In this document: piece by piece, positions 1 to 9,919 of the stretch
Layout of the letters: every line of letters begins with the position of its first letter
Numbering within the stretch: position 1 is the stretch's first letter
Assembly (NCBI GenBank): GCA_021811315.1
Contig: JAJZPF010000012.1
Span: 1-64,000, forward strand
Origin: a bacterium
GTDB lineage: Bacteria; Elusimicrobiota; Elusimicrobia; Elusimicrobiales; UBA9959
Reading direction: 5' to 3'
DNA: 64,000 nt
Program-made: the position numbers and the translations under genes
Notes under the pieces: model-generated
Database searches by the model: none
Told to the model about the DNA's origin: nothing
What the model saw: the letters and a program-made list of their open reading frames with translations, nothing else

Positions 1-69
1 CCAGACCGAGTGCTCAAGATCGAGAAAATACCCACCGGGGAGGGTGTAGGTACACAAGATTTTGCCTAA
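1..69 (+). CDS. possible C-terminal end of a truncated CDS entering from the left edge
   Basis: Frame 1 reads PDRVLKIEKIPTGEGVGTQDFA then TAA; only 22 codons visible. Confidence 0.3.
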   Translation, partial: PDRVLKIEKIPTGEGVGTQDFA

Positions 70-294
70 AATGCAAAAAGTGCTTAAAAATTAAGGATTT
101 CTCAAAAACGAACTGTCAAAGTCGGGACTGAGACGCGCAGGCTTAGGCGTTTTCAAAGGACTCCTCGCGGGGTTGAAGTCCACGTTCAGCCGGGGCAGTA
201 TCAATAGGAAACATAAGGACGGTTATCGCAGGCCCCCCTGCATTTAACTCTTCCCTGCCTGAAATGCAGAGTCTTGATTTGATCCGTAAATATC

Positions 295-324
295 GCGGCG
301 CCCGGGGATAAGACCGGGCGCCGC
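295..324. terminator. intrinsic terminator-like hairpin downstream of the aconitase gene
   Basis: GCGGCGCCCGG ggataaga CCGGGCGCCGC followed by TTTAT; lies just past the stop of the minus-strand CDS ending at 360. Confidence 0.7.
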
Positions 325-359
325 TTTATCTGCCGGAGCGTTCACCGGGAACGCCGGCT

Positions 360-2291
360 TTACTTTCCAGTAGTATGGTTCAGCAGGCCTCCGGCGGTCA
401 GGATGGAGCGCTGGCGGGCGGAAAGGTCGCAGACGCATTCTATCGAAGCGCCGGTGCGGGCGTTCTTCAGGATGACCGGCTTCCCTTCGGCCGCGGCGGC
501 GCGCCAGTCGCCGCAGGTCAGTTTGTCTCCGACCTGGATGGTCGCGTAATCCGCCTGGTTCTTGAAGGTAAGCGGCGCTATGCCGAAGTTGAGCAGGTTC
601 GCGGCGTGGATGCGCTCGAAAGATTTAGCGACCACGGCTTTCACGCCGAGGTACATCGGGCACATCGCGGCGTGCTCGCGGCTGGAGCCCTGGCCGTAGG
701 ATTCGCCGGCGATTATCACGTTATGAGCTCCGGCGGCTTTGCTCTCGAGGCAGCGCTTGGAGAAAGTGGCGTCCACGTTCTCGAAGACGAACTGCGCGTA
801 TTTCGGGACATTGGAGCGGTATTTCAGGCGCGCGCCGGCGGGCATGATATGGTCGGTGGTTATTTTATCTCCGACGACCAGCATCGCTACGCCGTTAAGC
901 TGCTCGGGCATCTTGGCATTGCTGGGCGGCTCGCCTATGTTCGGGCCGCGGAAGACCTCGGTCTTAGCCGCGTCGGCGGGCTTGATCACGAAAGAATCGT
1001 CCACGAGGAACGTCCCCGGCTCTTTCACGGCGGGATAGTTTATCCCGGACTTGCGCGGGTCGGTGAACTTCCCGGTCAGGGCCGCGACGGCGGCCACTTC
1101 GGGGCTGACCAGGTAGACCTGGGCGTCGGCGGTTCCGCTGCGGCCTTCGAAATTGCGGTTATTGGTCCGCAGGGACACGCTGCCGCTCTTGGGCGAGAAG
1201 TGGTTGCCGATGCAGAAGCCGCAGGCGCTCTCGAGGAGGCGCGCGCCGGAGTCCAGCATCGAGGTGAGGGCGCCTTTGCGGGCAAGCATCTGGAGCACCT
1301 GGCGGGAGCCGGGCGCTATGCCGAGGCTGACTTCGGGATTTACCGTGCGGCCTTTAAGGATAGCCGCGGTGGTCATCATGTCCTTGAAAGAGGAGTTCGT
1401 GCAGGAACCGATGCAGACCTGGTCCACCTTCTTCCCCTCGAGCTCGGAGATCTTCTTGATGATGCCGGGGCTGTGCGGGCAGGCGGCCATAGGCTCCAGG
1501 GCGGAGAGGTCTATCTCTATAACCCGGTCGTATTTCGCGCCGCGGTCGGACTTAAGTTCGCTCCAGTCGGCCTCGCGGCCCTGCGCTTTCAGGAATTTCT
1601 TGGTGACATTGTCCGAAGGGAAAACTGAGCAGGTCACGCCCATCTCGGCGCCCATGTTCGCTATGGTGGCGCGCTGGGGCACGGAGAGCTTCTTCACGCC
1701 GGGCCCGCCGTATTCGAGCATCACGCCGACATTCCCCTTGGTGGAGAGGATCTCGAGCATCTTCAGGACCACGTCCTTGGCCGTGACCCAGGGCTGAAGT
1801 TCGCCGGAAAGCTTCACGAGGTAAACTTTAGGGGCCGCGGTGTAGAAAAGCCCGCCGCCCATCGCCACGGCCACGTCCAGGCCGCCGGCGCCGATGGCCA
1901 CCTGGCCTATCCCGCCGCCCGTCGGGGTATGGCTGTCGGAGCCGAGCAAAGTGGTCCCGGGTTTGCCGAAGCGCTCGAGGTGCACCTGGTGGCAGATACC
2001 GTTGCCGGGGCGGGAATAGACCACCCCGTATTTCGCCGCGACGCTCTGCAGGTATTTATGGTCGTCGGCGTTCTCGAAGCCGATCTGCACGGTATTATGG
2101 TCGACGTAGGAGACGGAAAGGTCGGTCTTTATTTCTTTCAGGCCCATAGCCTCGAACTGGAGGTAGGCCATGGTCCCGGTGGCGTCCTGGGTCAGGGTCT
2201 GGTCTATGCGTATGCCTATTTCCTTCCCCTTGATAAATTCGCCCTCTTTCAGGTGGGAGACGAGGATCTTCTCAACGATGTTCTGTTTCAT
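360..2291 (-). CDS. aconitate hydratase (shorter, about 643 aa, Aquifex/clostridial-type)
   Basis: Motifs GNGICHQVHLERFGKPG, GSDSHTPTGGGIG, IGSCTNSSF, GESYGQGSSREHAA typical of aconitases. Confidence 0.92.
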   Translation of the reverse strand: MKQNIVEKILVSHLKEGEFIKGKEIGIRIDQTLTQDATGTMAYLQFEAMGLKEIKTDLSVSYVDHNTVQIGFENADDHKYLQSVAAKYGVVYSRPGNGICHQVHLERFGKPGTTLLGSDSHTPTGGGIGQVAIGAGGLDVAVAMGGGLFYTAAPKVYLVKLSGELQPWVTAKDVVLKMLEILSTKGNVGVMLEYGGPGVKKLSVPQRATIANMGAEMGVTCSVFPSDNVTKKFLKAQGREADWSELKSDRGAKYDRVIEIDLSALEPMAACPHSPGIIKKISELEGKKVDQVCIGSCTNSSFKDMMTTAAILKGRTVNPEVSLGIAPGSRQVLQMLARKGALTSMLDSGARLLESACGFCIGNHFSPKSGSVSLRTNNRNFEGRSGTADAQVYLVSPEVAAVAALTGKFTDPRKSGINYPAVKEPGTFLVDDSFVIKPADAAKTEVFRGPNIGEPPSNAKMPEQLNGVAMLVVGDKITTDHIMPAGARLKYRSNVPKYAQFVFENVDATFSKRCLESKAAGAHNVIIAGESYGQGSSREHAAMCPMYLGVKAVVAKSFERIHAANLLNFGIAPLTFKNQADYATIQVGDKLTCGDWRAAAAEGKPVILKNARTGASIECVCDLSARQRSILTAGGLLNHTTGK

Positions 2292-2318
2292 ATTAGCTCC
2301 TTAAAGTTCGTTCTGTTT

Positions 2319-3383
2319 TCAAGGCTTGCGGCCGGCGGAATGATCGATGTACCAGACAAAATCGGCGAGGCCGGAGTCCCCGGCGGGGAAAATGGCGGGA
2401 CAGGCGGAAGCGTCCTGCGGGTAGAAAGAGACGGGGCGGAGGCCGCCGGCGCGGCTGGCGACGGAAGCGGGGATGCCGGCATTATAGATGACATGCCCGG
2501 CCCCGGCTATCACCTGGCCGGCGAAACCGGGATTCGCGTTCAGGAAATCGGCAAGGCGGGCGCCCATCGCTTCGTTCCAGGCGGACATAGCCGCGAGATA
2601 GTTCTCGAAGGTGAACATATCGCCCATGCCCTTGTTCCCGCCCAGGATGTACCGCCTGAGAAAGGCTTTCTCGCCGTCCGCGCGGGCTTTCCCGTGGTTC
2701 TCGAAAGAGTCCCGGATGTATTTTATATAGGCTTCGTTCTTGGTGATCTCCACTTTGGCCGGCAGGTATTTCTTCTGCTCGGGGGAAAGGCCGTCCAGAC
2801 CGGCGCGGGCTATGGTGGAAACCACCTTCCTGGGGAGGTTCAGGGCCAGGGCTTTAAGCTTGTTCGCGCGGATAAAGTCGAAGATCGGCTTGTAAAGGTT
2901 GAAATCGAAGCCCCACTCGGTCTTCCAGTCGGCCTTCGCCAGGAATTCCTCGTCGGTAAGCTTCCCCGCCGCGTACTCGTCGAGCACCGGCTGCAGGGTC
3001 ATATTCAGCATCTCGAAGCCGACCACGACCTTTTCGCCGCGGGCCGCGCCGAGCGCTTTAAGCGCCTCGAGCTGCGCCAGGTGGTCTTTCAGCTGGTCAT
3101 GGCTTTCGCCGGAGAAAACGGCGTCGGCCTCTTTCACTACGGCCCTGAAGGCGGCTTCATCGGCCAGCGGGGCCCCGCTTTTGCCGTTAAAAATACAGAA
3201 GCCGGGAACGGTCCCGGCCTCCGCGGGCCGCGCTACGGCGGCGCCGGCGGATTTTCCAGAGGTCTTCAGCTTTTCAACAAGGGCGGGAATTTCCCCTTTC
3301 TGGTCGAAGGAAACCCGGGTTTCGGCGTAAGCGCCGGGAATAAGCGAAATTAATAGGGTTAGAAGAGGGAATAATACTTTCAT
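2319..3383 (-). CDS. ChaN/Tiki-superfamily (haem-binding uptake-like) secreted protein
   Basis: N-terminal signal peptide; FSGESHDQLKDHLAQLEAL, VVGFEMLNMTLQPVLDEY, WGFDFNLYKPIFDFIRANKLKALALNLPR pattern. Confidence 0.7.
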   Translation of the reverse strand: MKVLFPLLTLLISLIPGAYAETRVSFDQKGEIPALVEKLKTSGKSAGAAVARPAEAGTVPGFCIFNGKSGAPLADEAAFRAVVKEADAVFSGESHDQLKDHLAQLEALKALGAARGEKVVVGFEMLNMTLQPVLDEYAAGKLTDEEFLAKADWKTEWGFDFNLYKPIFDFIRANKLKALALNLPRKVVSTIARAGLDGLSPEQKKYLPAKVEITKNEAYIKYIRDSFENHGKARADGEKAFLRRYILGGNKGMGDMFTFENYLAAMSAWNEAMGARLADFLNANPGFAGQVIAGAGHVIYNAGIPASVASRAGGLRPVSFYPQDASACPAIFPAGDSGLADFVWYIDHSAGRKP

Positions 3384-3445
3384 ATTCCTAAATTATAGTT
3401 AATTGTCGGAGGTCTGGCCAAATTTTATAAACTAGTATTTGTATT

Positions 3446-4498
3446 ATGAAGGGCCACGGACCTAGATCTTTTCTTGGCGCGCTTTTGAGCGCGACGCTGC
3501 CGCTTAAGGAAAAAACCGCCCAGAGGCGGCGTTTTGCCGTCCAGGCCGTATTTTTGGCGCTTACCCTCTCTATCGGCTATGCTTTCTTTGTTTTCGTCGC
3601 CTCGATCCAGGAAGGCGGCGAGCTCTCCCGCCGGCCGCCCGGGGTGGACGGTTTCCTGCCCATAAGCTCGCTGATGAGCCTCCGGCTTTGGGCCGCCTCG
3701 GGAGAGATCCACCGGGCGCACCCGGCCGGGCTTTTCATCCTGTTGGCGATAATAGCGATGTCGTTCGTCATAGGCAAATCATTCTGCGGCTGGCTCTGCC
3801 CCTTCGGCTTCGTCTCGGAACTGCTCTACCGGGCGCGGAAATATTTTTCCCCCTCTTTTAAGCGCCCGGCCGGCTGGGCGGATTACGCGCTGAGCGTGCT
3901 GAAATACCTTATCCTGGCTTTCTTCACCTACATAATATTCTTCGCAATGAACACGGCGGCCGTAAGGTCTTTTCTCGACGGGGATTACAACAAGATCTCG
4001 GACATAAGGATGTTCTATTTTTTCGCCCGGATCACCCCGCTGGCGGCCTTCATAACGGGAACGCTCTTCCTGCTCACTTATTTCGTGCCGTATTTCTGGT
4101 GCCGCTACCTCTGCCCTTACGGGGCGCTGCTCGGCCTGTTCTCGCTGGCGGGCCCCGTAAAAATAAAGCGGGACGCCGGCGCCTGCACTAATTGCGGCCA
4201 TTGCGCGGAGATCTGCCCCCAGGCCATCCCGGTGAACAAAACCGCTACGGTGTTTTCCGACGAATGCACCTCCTGCGCCCTGTGCCTGGACGTATGCCCG
4301 GCCCCCGGCGCGCTTGAGATGCGGCTCCGCGGGACCGCTTTGAGGATAAAGACGGCGGCCCTGCCGCCTCTGGTGGCGTTTATTTTCTGCCTGATCACCG
4401 GGCTGGCGATGCTTGGCGGCTATTGGAAGAGTAATATAAGCGCCGACGATTACCGGCGCCTGACGGCGGAGTACGACAGCGTCGACCTCGCCAGGTAA
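3446..4498 (+). CDS. membrane-bound 4Fe-4S polyferredoxin, NapH/CcoG-like
   Basis: Transmembrane segments, CGWLCPFGF, CRYLCPYGA, and two ferredoxin motifs CTNCGHCAEICP and CTSCALCLDVCP. Confidence 0.85.
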   Translation: MKGHGPRSFLGALLSATLPLKEKTAQRRRFAVQAVFLALTLSIGYAFFVFVASIQEGGELSRRPPGVDGFLPISSLMSLRLWAASGEIHRAHPAGLFILLAIIAMSFVIGKSFCGWLCPFGFVSELLYRARKYFSPSFKRPAGWADYALSVLKYLILAFFTYIIFFAMNTAAVRSFLDGDYNKISDIRMFYFFARITPLAAFITGTLFLLTYFVPYFWCRYLCPYGALLGLFSLAGPVKIKRDAGACTNCGHCAEICPQAIPVNKTATVFSDECTSCALCLDVCPAPGALEMRLRGTALRIKTAALPPLVAFIFCLITGLAMLGGYWKSNISADDYRRLTAEYDSVDLAR

Positions 4499-5176
4499 TT
4501 AGATCCCGGGAACTTCGGTGATCATCTCTAGCATGCTTTCGGAGCGCTTGTCCTGCGGATTGCACTTGAGCGCAAGGCGGAAAGCCCTGGCGGCGTCGGT
4601 GTTCTTGTAGATCCCCAGGTAAGCGAGCCCCAGCTTATACCAGGCCGTCGCCGAGGACGGGCTGAACTTCAGAAGTTTTTCCAGAACATCGATAGCTTCA
4701 GTGAACCGCCTGCGCTGGAGGTAGTCCTCGGCCATGTGGTAATACACTATCCGCGTCTCAGGGCTGGTTTCCTTCACGCGCTGGAAATGGTGCAGGGACT
4801 GGTCCGAGTTCCCTTTGTGGTAGTAGGCGAAACCGAGGTAATAATGGGCCATCGCGAGGTTGGAATCGATGCTGACGGCTTTTTCGAGCTCGTCTATCGC
4901 CTCGTTAAGGCGGGCCAGCCTGTAATAAGCGATGCCTATGCGCAGGTGCACTACAGGGAGGTCGGACTTTATAGTGAGGACCTTGCGGTAGATGTCGATA
5001 GACTGGAGGACGAAACCTTCGCTGAAATAAAGGCCGGCCAGATTGTCCCAGGCCCAGAAATCCCTGGGGCTGGCTTTCAGGCGCTTGGCCAGGGTGGCGG
5101 CCAGGGACTTGAGCCTTTTATTGGCCGGAGGGATATGCCCTAAAATTTCTTTTAAGAAGGATTGGTCGGTTGCCAT
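4499..5176 (-). CDS. tetratricopeptide repeat protein
   Basis: Repeated TPR signature (DFWAWDNLAGLYFSEG, PVVHLRIGIAYYRLARLNEAIDELEKA, LAMAHYYLGFAYYHKG, ATAWYKLGLAYLG). Confidence 0.85.
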   Translation of the reverse strand: MATDQSFLKEILGHIPPANKRLKSLAATLAKRLKASPRDFWAWDNLAGLYFSEGFVLQSIDIYRKVLTIKSDLPVVHLRIGIAYYRLARLNEAIDELEKAVSIDSNLAMAHYYLGFAYYHKGNSDQSLHHFQRVKETSPETRIVYYHMAEDYLQRRRFTEAIDVLEKLLKFSPSSATAWYKLGLAYLGIYKNTDAARAFRLALKCNPQDKRSESMLEMITEVPGI

Positions 5177-5270
5177 GTGTTTTTACCCCGTTCCCGCGGG
5201 CGCCGCCCGCGGCTTTATCCGATAATAACAGAATAGACAGGCGGAGTCAACGCGGCCTCCGGCCCGCCGC

Positions 5271-6749
5271 TCACACCGGAAGTATGCTCCGCTCTTTCGC
5301 CCAGTTGCGCAGGAAGTCCACCGCCTCGGCCTTGATGACGGAAAGGGGCCGGGTAAGCTTCAGCTGCTCGAGCACGTGCTTCGAGGAGATCTTCTCGTTC
5401 GCGCCGGAAGCGCTGTAGAGGGCGGAGATCACGGCCTGCTCTATCTCGGCGCCGCTGAAGCCGCCGCAGTTGGCGGCCAGCAAGGGGACGTCGAACAGCG
5501 CGGGGTCGAGGCCCCGCTTTTCGAGATGGATCCTGATTATGCCTTCGCGCGCCGGGGCGTCCGGCAGGTCGGAGAAAAAGATCTCGTCGAAGCGGCCTTT
5601 GCGCAGCAGCTCGGGCGGCAGGTTGTTTATATCGTTGGAGGTGGCGGCGATGAAAGAGCGGTCCTTGCGCTCCTGCATCCAGGTCAGCATGGTGCCCAGC
5701 ACGCGCTTGGACACCCCGCCGTCTATCTCGCCGGAGGACGAGGCGAAGATCTTCTCGATCTCGTCTATCCACAGGCAGACCGGGGCCAGGCGCTCCACCG
5801 TGGCCAGGGCCTTGCGCAGGTTCTCCTCGGTCTCGCCGATATACTTGGAATAAAGCCTGTTCAGGTCGAGCCGGTAAAGCGGGATGCCGAGCTCGCCCGC
5901 TATGACCTTGGCCGCGAGCGACTTGCCGCACCCCTGCACGCCCAGGAGCAGGAGGCCCTTGGGAGGCGGAAGCGGGCCGTCGGTGAAAAAAGAATTCCTG
6001 CGGTCGGAGACCCAGCGCTTGAGGTTGTCGAAGCCGGCGATGGAATTCACCTGCTCGGAGCCGAAATATTCCAGGATGCCGCCCTGGTCGAAAGCCTCTT
6101 TCTTGAATTTCTCTATCGTGGAAATATCTTTCCCGTCGAACCGCGAGTCCTTGAGGATGCAGAGATTGAGCGCGTTGCGGATCTGCTGCAGGGACAGGCC
6201 CTTCAGGGTCTTGATCACGCGCCGCAGGGCTTCCGGCGGCATATCTATCTCAAGCTGCGCGCCCGTCATCTTGAACTCGACCAGCACCTTATTGATCTCG
6301 GCCAGGATCTGCTTTTCGTCGGGGTAGCCGCCCGAGATGCGCGCGGCCAGGGGGGCGATGTCGGAAGGGAGTTTCCCTTCGGCGCCGAGCAGCACCACCG
6401 TGGTGGGCGTGCCTTTTATGCGGTCGAGCATGTCCTTGAAAAGCCGCGCCGGGGCGGCGTCGTTCAGGTAGCGGTCGAAGTCGGAGAAAGCGAAAAGGGC
6501 GCTGTGCGGGTCCTTTATCAGGTCGTTCGCGATGCGCAGCATGGCGACGGGGTCGCCGGATTTATAGAATGAATTTTCGTTCTTGCCTATGCGCAGGCCC
6601 TTGGTGAGGGACCAGCAGTAGAAGGTCAGGGCCTGCTCTTCCGCCACCCCGTGCAGCTGCCCCAGCACATAGTTCTCGTCGATAGCGTCCACCAGAACCA
6701 GGGGATACCGGGATTTAATCAGGAGGGAAATTTCTTCTTCAAAGTTCAT
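5271..6749 (-). CDS. AAA+ ATPase, Ycf46/SpoVK-like
   Basis: Walker A GVQGCGKSLAAKV, Walker B VCLWIDEIEKIF, sensor/arginine-finger region LPPELLRKGRFDEIFF; N-terminal non-ATPase domain. Confidence 0.85.
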   Translation of the reverse strand: MNFEEEISLLIKSRYPLVLVDAIDENYVLGQLHGVAEEQALTFYCWSLTKGLRIGKNENSFYKSGDPVAMLRIANDLIKDPHSALFAFSDFDRYLNDAAPARLFKDMLDRIKGTPTTVVLLGAEGKLPSDIAPLAARISGGYPDEKQILAEINKVLVEFKMTGAQLEIDMPPEALRRVIKTLKGLSLQQIRNALNLCILKDSRFDGKDISTIEKFKKEAFDQGGILEYFGSEQVNSIAGFDNLKRWVSDRRNSFFTDGPLPPPKGLLLLGVQGCGKSLAAKVIAGELGIPLYRLDLNRLYSKYIGETEENLRKALATVERLAPVCLWIDEIEKIFASSSGEIDGGVSKRVLGTMLTWMQERKDRSFIAATSNDINNLPPELLRKGRFDEIFFSDLPDAPAREGIIRIHLEKRGLDPALFDVPLLAANCGGFSGAEIEQAVISALYSASGANEKISSKHVLEQLKLTRPLSVIKAEAVDFLRNWAKERSILPV

Positions 6750-6779
6750 TTAAGGAGAAAGCCCGCGCCCGGCAGGTGA

Positions 6780-6823
6780 GGACCGGACTAAAGCACAGCA
6801 TAATTATGCTGTGCGTCCGGTCC
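6780..6823. repeat. long hairpin
   Basis: GGACCGGAC taaa GCACAGCAT AATT ATGCTGTGC GTCCGGTCC: two perfect stacked stems with a 4-nt bulge. Confidence 0.85.
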
Positions 6824-6833
6824 GAAAGGCGCA

Positions 6834-6860
6834 GGCAATTTTTTACGAAGCAAAATTGCC
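6834..6860. repeat. hairpin
   Basis: GGCAATTTT ... AAAATTGCC. Confidence 0.8.
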
Positions 6861-6876
6861 GAGCCGGGGTCGCGGA

Positions 6877-6893
6877 AAACCGCTATGCGGTTT
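6877..6893. repeat. hairpin
   Basis: AAACCGC TAT GCGGTTT. Confidence 0.7.
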
Positions 6894-6963
6894 ATCCGTG
6901 ACTCGAACCCCGGGATCTCGTGTGTTCGATTCCTGCCCGCCAACAGTAATCTAAAAGCTAATT

Positions 6964-7035
6964 TGCGCCCGGCAGGAATCGAACCTGCACTAGAAGCTTC
7001 GGAGGCTCCTGTGATATCCATTTCACCACGGGCGC
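6964..7035 (-). tRNA. tRNA-Arg (anticodon CCG)
   Basis: Reverse complement GCGCCCGTGGTGAAATGGATATCACAGGAGCCTCCGAAGCTTCTAGTGCAGGTTCGATTCCTGCCGGGCGCA folds as a cloverleaf; 7-nt anticodon loop CT-CCG-AA. Confidence 0.9.
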
Positions 7036-7076
7036 ATATGACCGAGAACTACATTATACCCCTTTAGTTAAAAGGG

Positions 7077-9725
7077 CTACACATGCTTTTTCGCTATTTC
7101 GACAAGCTGCTTCTCAAAAGCGGGGAGGTCTGCGGGGATCTCTCCCCCGCCCTGGGCGAAGTCTTTGCGCCCGCCGCCCGAGCCGTTTATCACGTCCGCC
7201 ACGCATTTCGCGATGGCGGAAGCGTCGGCTTTGACGTCCCCGGTATAGGTAACTATGAAAGAGAATTTCCCCTCCGCCCTGGAATAAATGAACAACAGGG
7301 TGGACTTCAGGTCTTTTTTCACCTCGTCCGAGAGCCCGCGGAGGTCCTTCATCCCGAGCCCGCCGGCGTCATAGATCAGGAAGCTGGAGCCGGAGCCGTC
7401 AATGCCCTCGGTCAGAAGCCGGCGCCCCTCTTTTGCGGAAGCCGCCGGGGCGGCTTTCGCTTTCCCGGCTTTGAGCTCCTTGATATTTTCAAGCAGTTGC
7501 TCCACGCGCGCCGGCAGGTCCTGCGGCGGAACCGAAAGCTTTGAAGCCGCGGCTTCCGCGAAGCCGGCAAGTTTTGCGAGGTGGGCTACCGCGGCCGGCC
7601 CGGCCACGCCCTCGATGCGGCGCACGCCGCGCGAAACCGAGGAGTCTTTGAGTATTTTTATAAGAACCAGTTCACCGAGGGAATCTATATGCGTTCCGCC
7701 GCAAAGTTCCAGGCTGTAATGGTCCGCGGCCGAGTCCCAGCCGTCTTTATTTATCAGCACGAAGCGCGCCGGGTCCTGGTATTTCTCGCCGAGCAAAGTA
7801 GTGGCGCCGAACTTGGCGGCGTCCTTGAGCGGGCGCTCCATTTTCAGGACCTTGTATTTGCGGCCCACGGCCTCGTTGGCTATCCTTTCTACTTCCGCCA
7901 TCTCTTCTTTGGACGGGGTCTTGGTGATAGTGTAGTCGAAGCGGAACCTGTGCGGGTCCACCTCGGAGCCGGCCTGGCGGGTGCTTTCCCCGAAAACTTT
8001 CTTAAGGGCGGCGTTCACCACGTGGATAGCGGTATGGTTGCAGGCCGTATTATGCCGCAGGGTGGAAACTTTAGAGCGCACTTTCATCCCGACCTTCAGG
8101 CCGGCCGCGGGTTTTACATGGTGGAAATAAACTTTCTTCACCGGCTTCTGCGTGTTTAAGACCTCGGCGAGCTTCGCCCCGCCGGACGACAAAGTCCCGA
8201 CATCCCCCACCTGGCCGCCGGATTCGGCGTAAAAAGGCGTGACGTCCAGGACAGCGTGGCCTTCAGAGCCGGCCTGAAGGGAATCGACTATATTCCCTTT
8301 CAGGTCGATCAGGCCGAGAATAACGGAGTCGGTTTCGGTGGCTTCATAGCCCTTGAAAACCGTGGCCGGGAATTTTTCCTCGGCGGTCTGGAAAACGAAG
8401 CCGTCCTGCTCGCCGGAATCCTTCCAGTTCGCGCGGGCAGTTTCCTGGGCGGCCTTGCGGGCGGCCTCGAAGCCTTTCTCGTCGAGCGGGATATTCTTCT
8501 TGAGGGCCAGTTCGCGCGTCAGCTCTATCGGGAAACCGTAGGTCTCGTAAAGCTTGAAAGCCTCGTCGCCTGGCACGCCGCGCGGGTATTTCTCCAGCAG
8601 GTCGGCCAGGAATTTCTCGCCGGTACCGAGGGTCTCTATGAAGCCCTGCTCCTCGAATTTGAGGGCGGCCGAGATCTGTTTCTCCGCGGAAATTATTTCG
8701 GGATAGACGTCCCGGAAAATTTCATGCACGGAAGGGACCAGCTTGTGCAGGAAAGGGTCTTTGGCGCCCAGGATGCGGCCGTAGCGCGCGGCGCGGCGGA
8801 TCAGGCGGCGGAGCACGTAGCCGCGGCCCTCGTTGGAGGGCATGATGCCCTCGGCGATCAGGAAAGAGGAAGCCCGCAGATGCTCGCTGATGATGCGGAA
8901 GGCCGAGTTGGCCTCGTCGGAAGAGCCGGGCTCGACCTTGAGGAGGTTCGCGGCGGCCTTCACTATAGGCTGGAAAAGCGAGGTCTCGAAGGGCGATTCC
9001 TTGCCTTCCACCACGAAAGTGAGGCGCTCGAGGCCCATGCCGGTGTCGATGTTCTTGCGCGGCAGCGGCTTGAAAGTCCCGTCGGCCTGCTTGTCGAACT
9101 GGGTGAAAACGTGGTTCCAGATCTCTATATAGCGGTCGCAGGAGCAGGCGCCGGGGCCCTCGCAGCCGGGGTGGTCGTATTTCGCGCCGCGGTCCCAGTA
9201 AACCTCGGAGCAGGGGCCGGAAGGGCCGGTCTCGCCCATCGCCCAGAAATTATCTTTGTCCCCAAGTTCGATGATATGGGAATGCAGGTTTTTGGGGAGG
9301 ATGTTTTCCCAGATAGCGCGGGCTTCCTCGTCGCGCGGGGCTACGCCGCCTTTATAGATGGACGGGTAGAAACGGTCGGCCGGGAGGCCAAGTTCTTTGG
9401 TGAAGAATTCCCAGCCCCAGTTCAGGGACTCTTTCTTGAAATAATCGCCGAAGGAAAAATTCCCGAGCATCTCGAAGAAGGTCAGGTGGCGGATGGTTTT
9501 GCCGACATTGTCTATGTCCGTGGTGCGGAAGCTTTTCTGGCAGGAAGCTGCGCGCTTCATATCGGTCTTCAGCCCGAGATAATACGGCTTGAACTGCACC
9601 ATCCCGGCGGAGGTGAAAAGAAGGGTGGGGTCGCCCTCGGGGATGAGCGGGCTGGATTTAACTACTGGATGGCCCTGTTTGGCGAAGAAATCCAAAAAAC
9701 TTTTGCGTATCTGGTAGCTTTGCAT
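7077..9725 (-). CDS. alaS: alanyl-tRNA synthetase
   Basis: Starts MQSYQIRKSFLDFFAKQGHPVVKSSPLIPEGDPTLLFTSAGMVQFKPYYLG; ELCGGTHIDSLGELVLIKI editing-domain motif. Confidence 0.98.
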   Translation of the reverse strand: MQSYQIRKSFLDFFAKQGHPVVKSSPLIPEGDPTLLFTSAGMVQFKPYYLGLKTDMKRAASCQKSFRTTDIDNVGKTIRHLTFFEMLGNFSFGDYFKKESLNWGWEFFTKELGLPADRFYPSIYKGGVAPRDEEARAIWENILPKNLHSHIIELGDKDNFWAMGETGPSGPCSEVYWDRGAKYDHPGCEGPGACSCDRYIEIWNHVFTQFDKQADGTFKPLPRKNIDTGMGLERLTFVVEGKESPFETSLFQPIVKAAANLLKVEPGSSDEANSAFRIISEHLRASSFLIAEGIMPSNEGRGYVLRRLIRRAARYGRILGAKDPFLHKLVPSVHEIFRDVYPEIISAEKQISAALKFEEQGFIETLGTGEKFLADLLEKYPRGVPGDEAFKLYETYGFPIELTRELALKKNIPLDEKGFEAARKAAQETARANWKDSGEQDGFVFQTAEEKFPATVFKGYEATETDSVILGLIDLKGNIVDSLQAGSEGHAVLDVTPFYAESGGQVGDVGTLSSGGAKLAEVLNTQKPVKKVYFHHVKPAAGLKVGMKVRSKVSTLRHNTACNHTAIHVVNAALKKVFGESTRQAGSEVDPHRFRFDYTITKTPSKEEMAEVERIANEAVGRKYKVLKMERPLKDAAKFGATTLLGEKYQDPARFVLINKDGWDSAADHYSLELCGGTHIDSLGELVLIKILKDSSVSRGVRRIEGVAGPAAVAHLAKLAGFAEAAASKLSVPPQDLPARVEQLLENIKELKAGKAKAAPAASAKEGRRLLTEGIDGSGSSFLIYDAGGLGMKDLRGLSDEVKKDLKSTLLFIYSRAEGKFSFIVTYTGDVKADASAIAKCVADVINGSGGGRKDFAQGGGEIPADLPAFEKQLVEIAKKHV

Positions 9726-9862
9726 GGCGTAACGCGTCCTTTCTTTACTTTAAAAGCAAGTCTAATTATACAAAACATGAGCGAGGCTAATGAGGCGGGA
9801 TCATTACAAGGACCCAGGACCCTATGGGTCCATTAACCAGGCCCGCCTGGGCCTATAGCCGC

Positions 9863-9891
9863 TTGGGCGGTCCCGCCGCCAGGGGTATAAT
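9863..9891 (+). promoter_or_regulatory. sigma70-type promoter for the secreted protein at 9920
   Basis: TTGGGC, 17 nt, TATAAT; 28 nt upstream of the ATG. Confidence 0.55.
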
Positions 9892-9919
9892 TAGATAGCG
9901 GCCGTATATGGAGCTTTAA

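Noticed and set aside
244-438. 64-aa minus-strand ORF at the left edge
   Set aside because: It overlaps the terminator and the 3' end of the aconitase gene; no RBS or recognisable protein.
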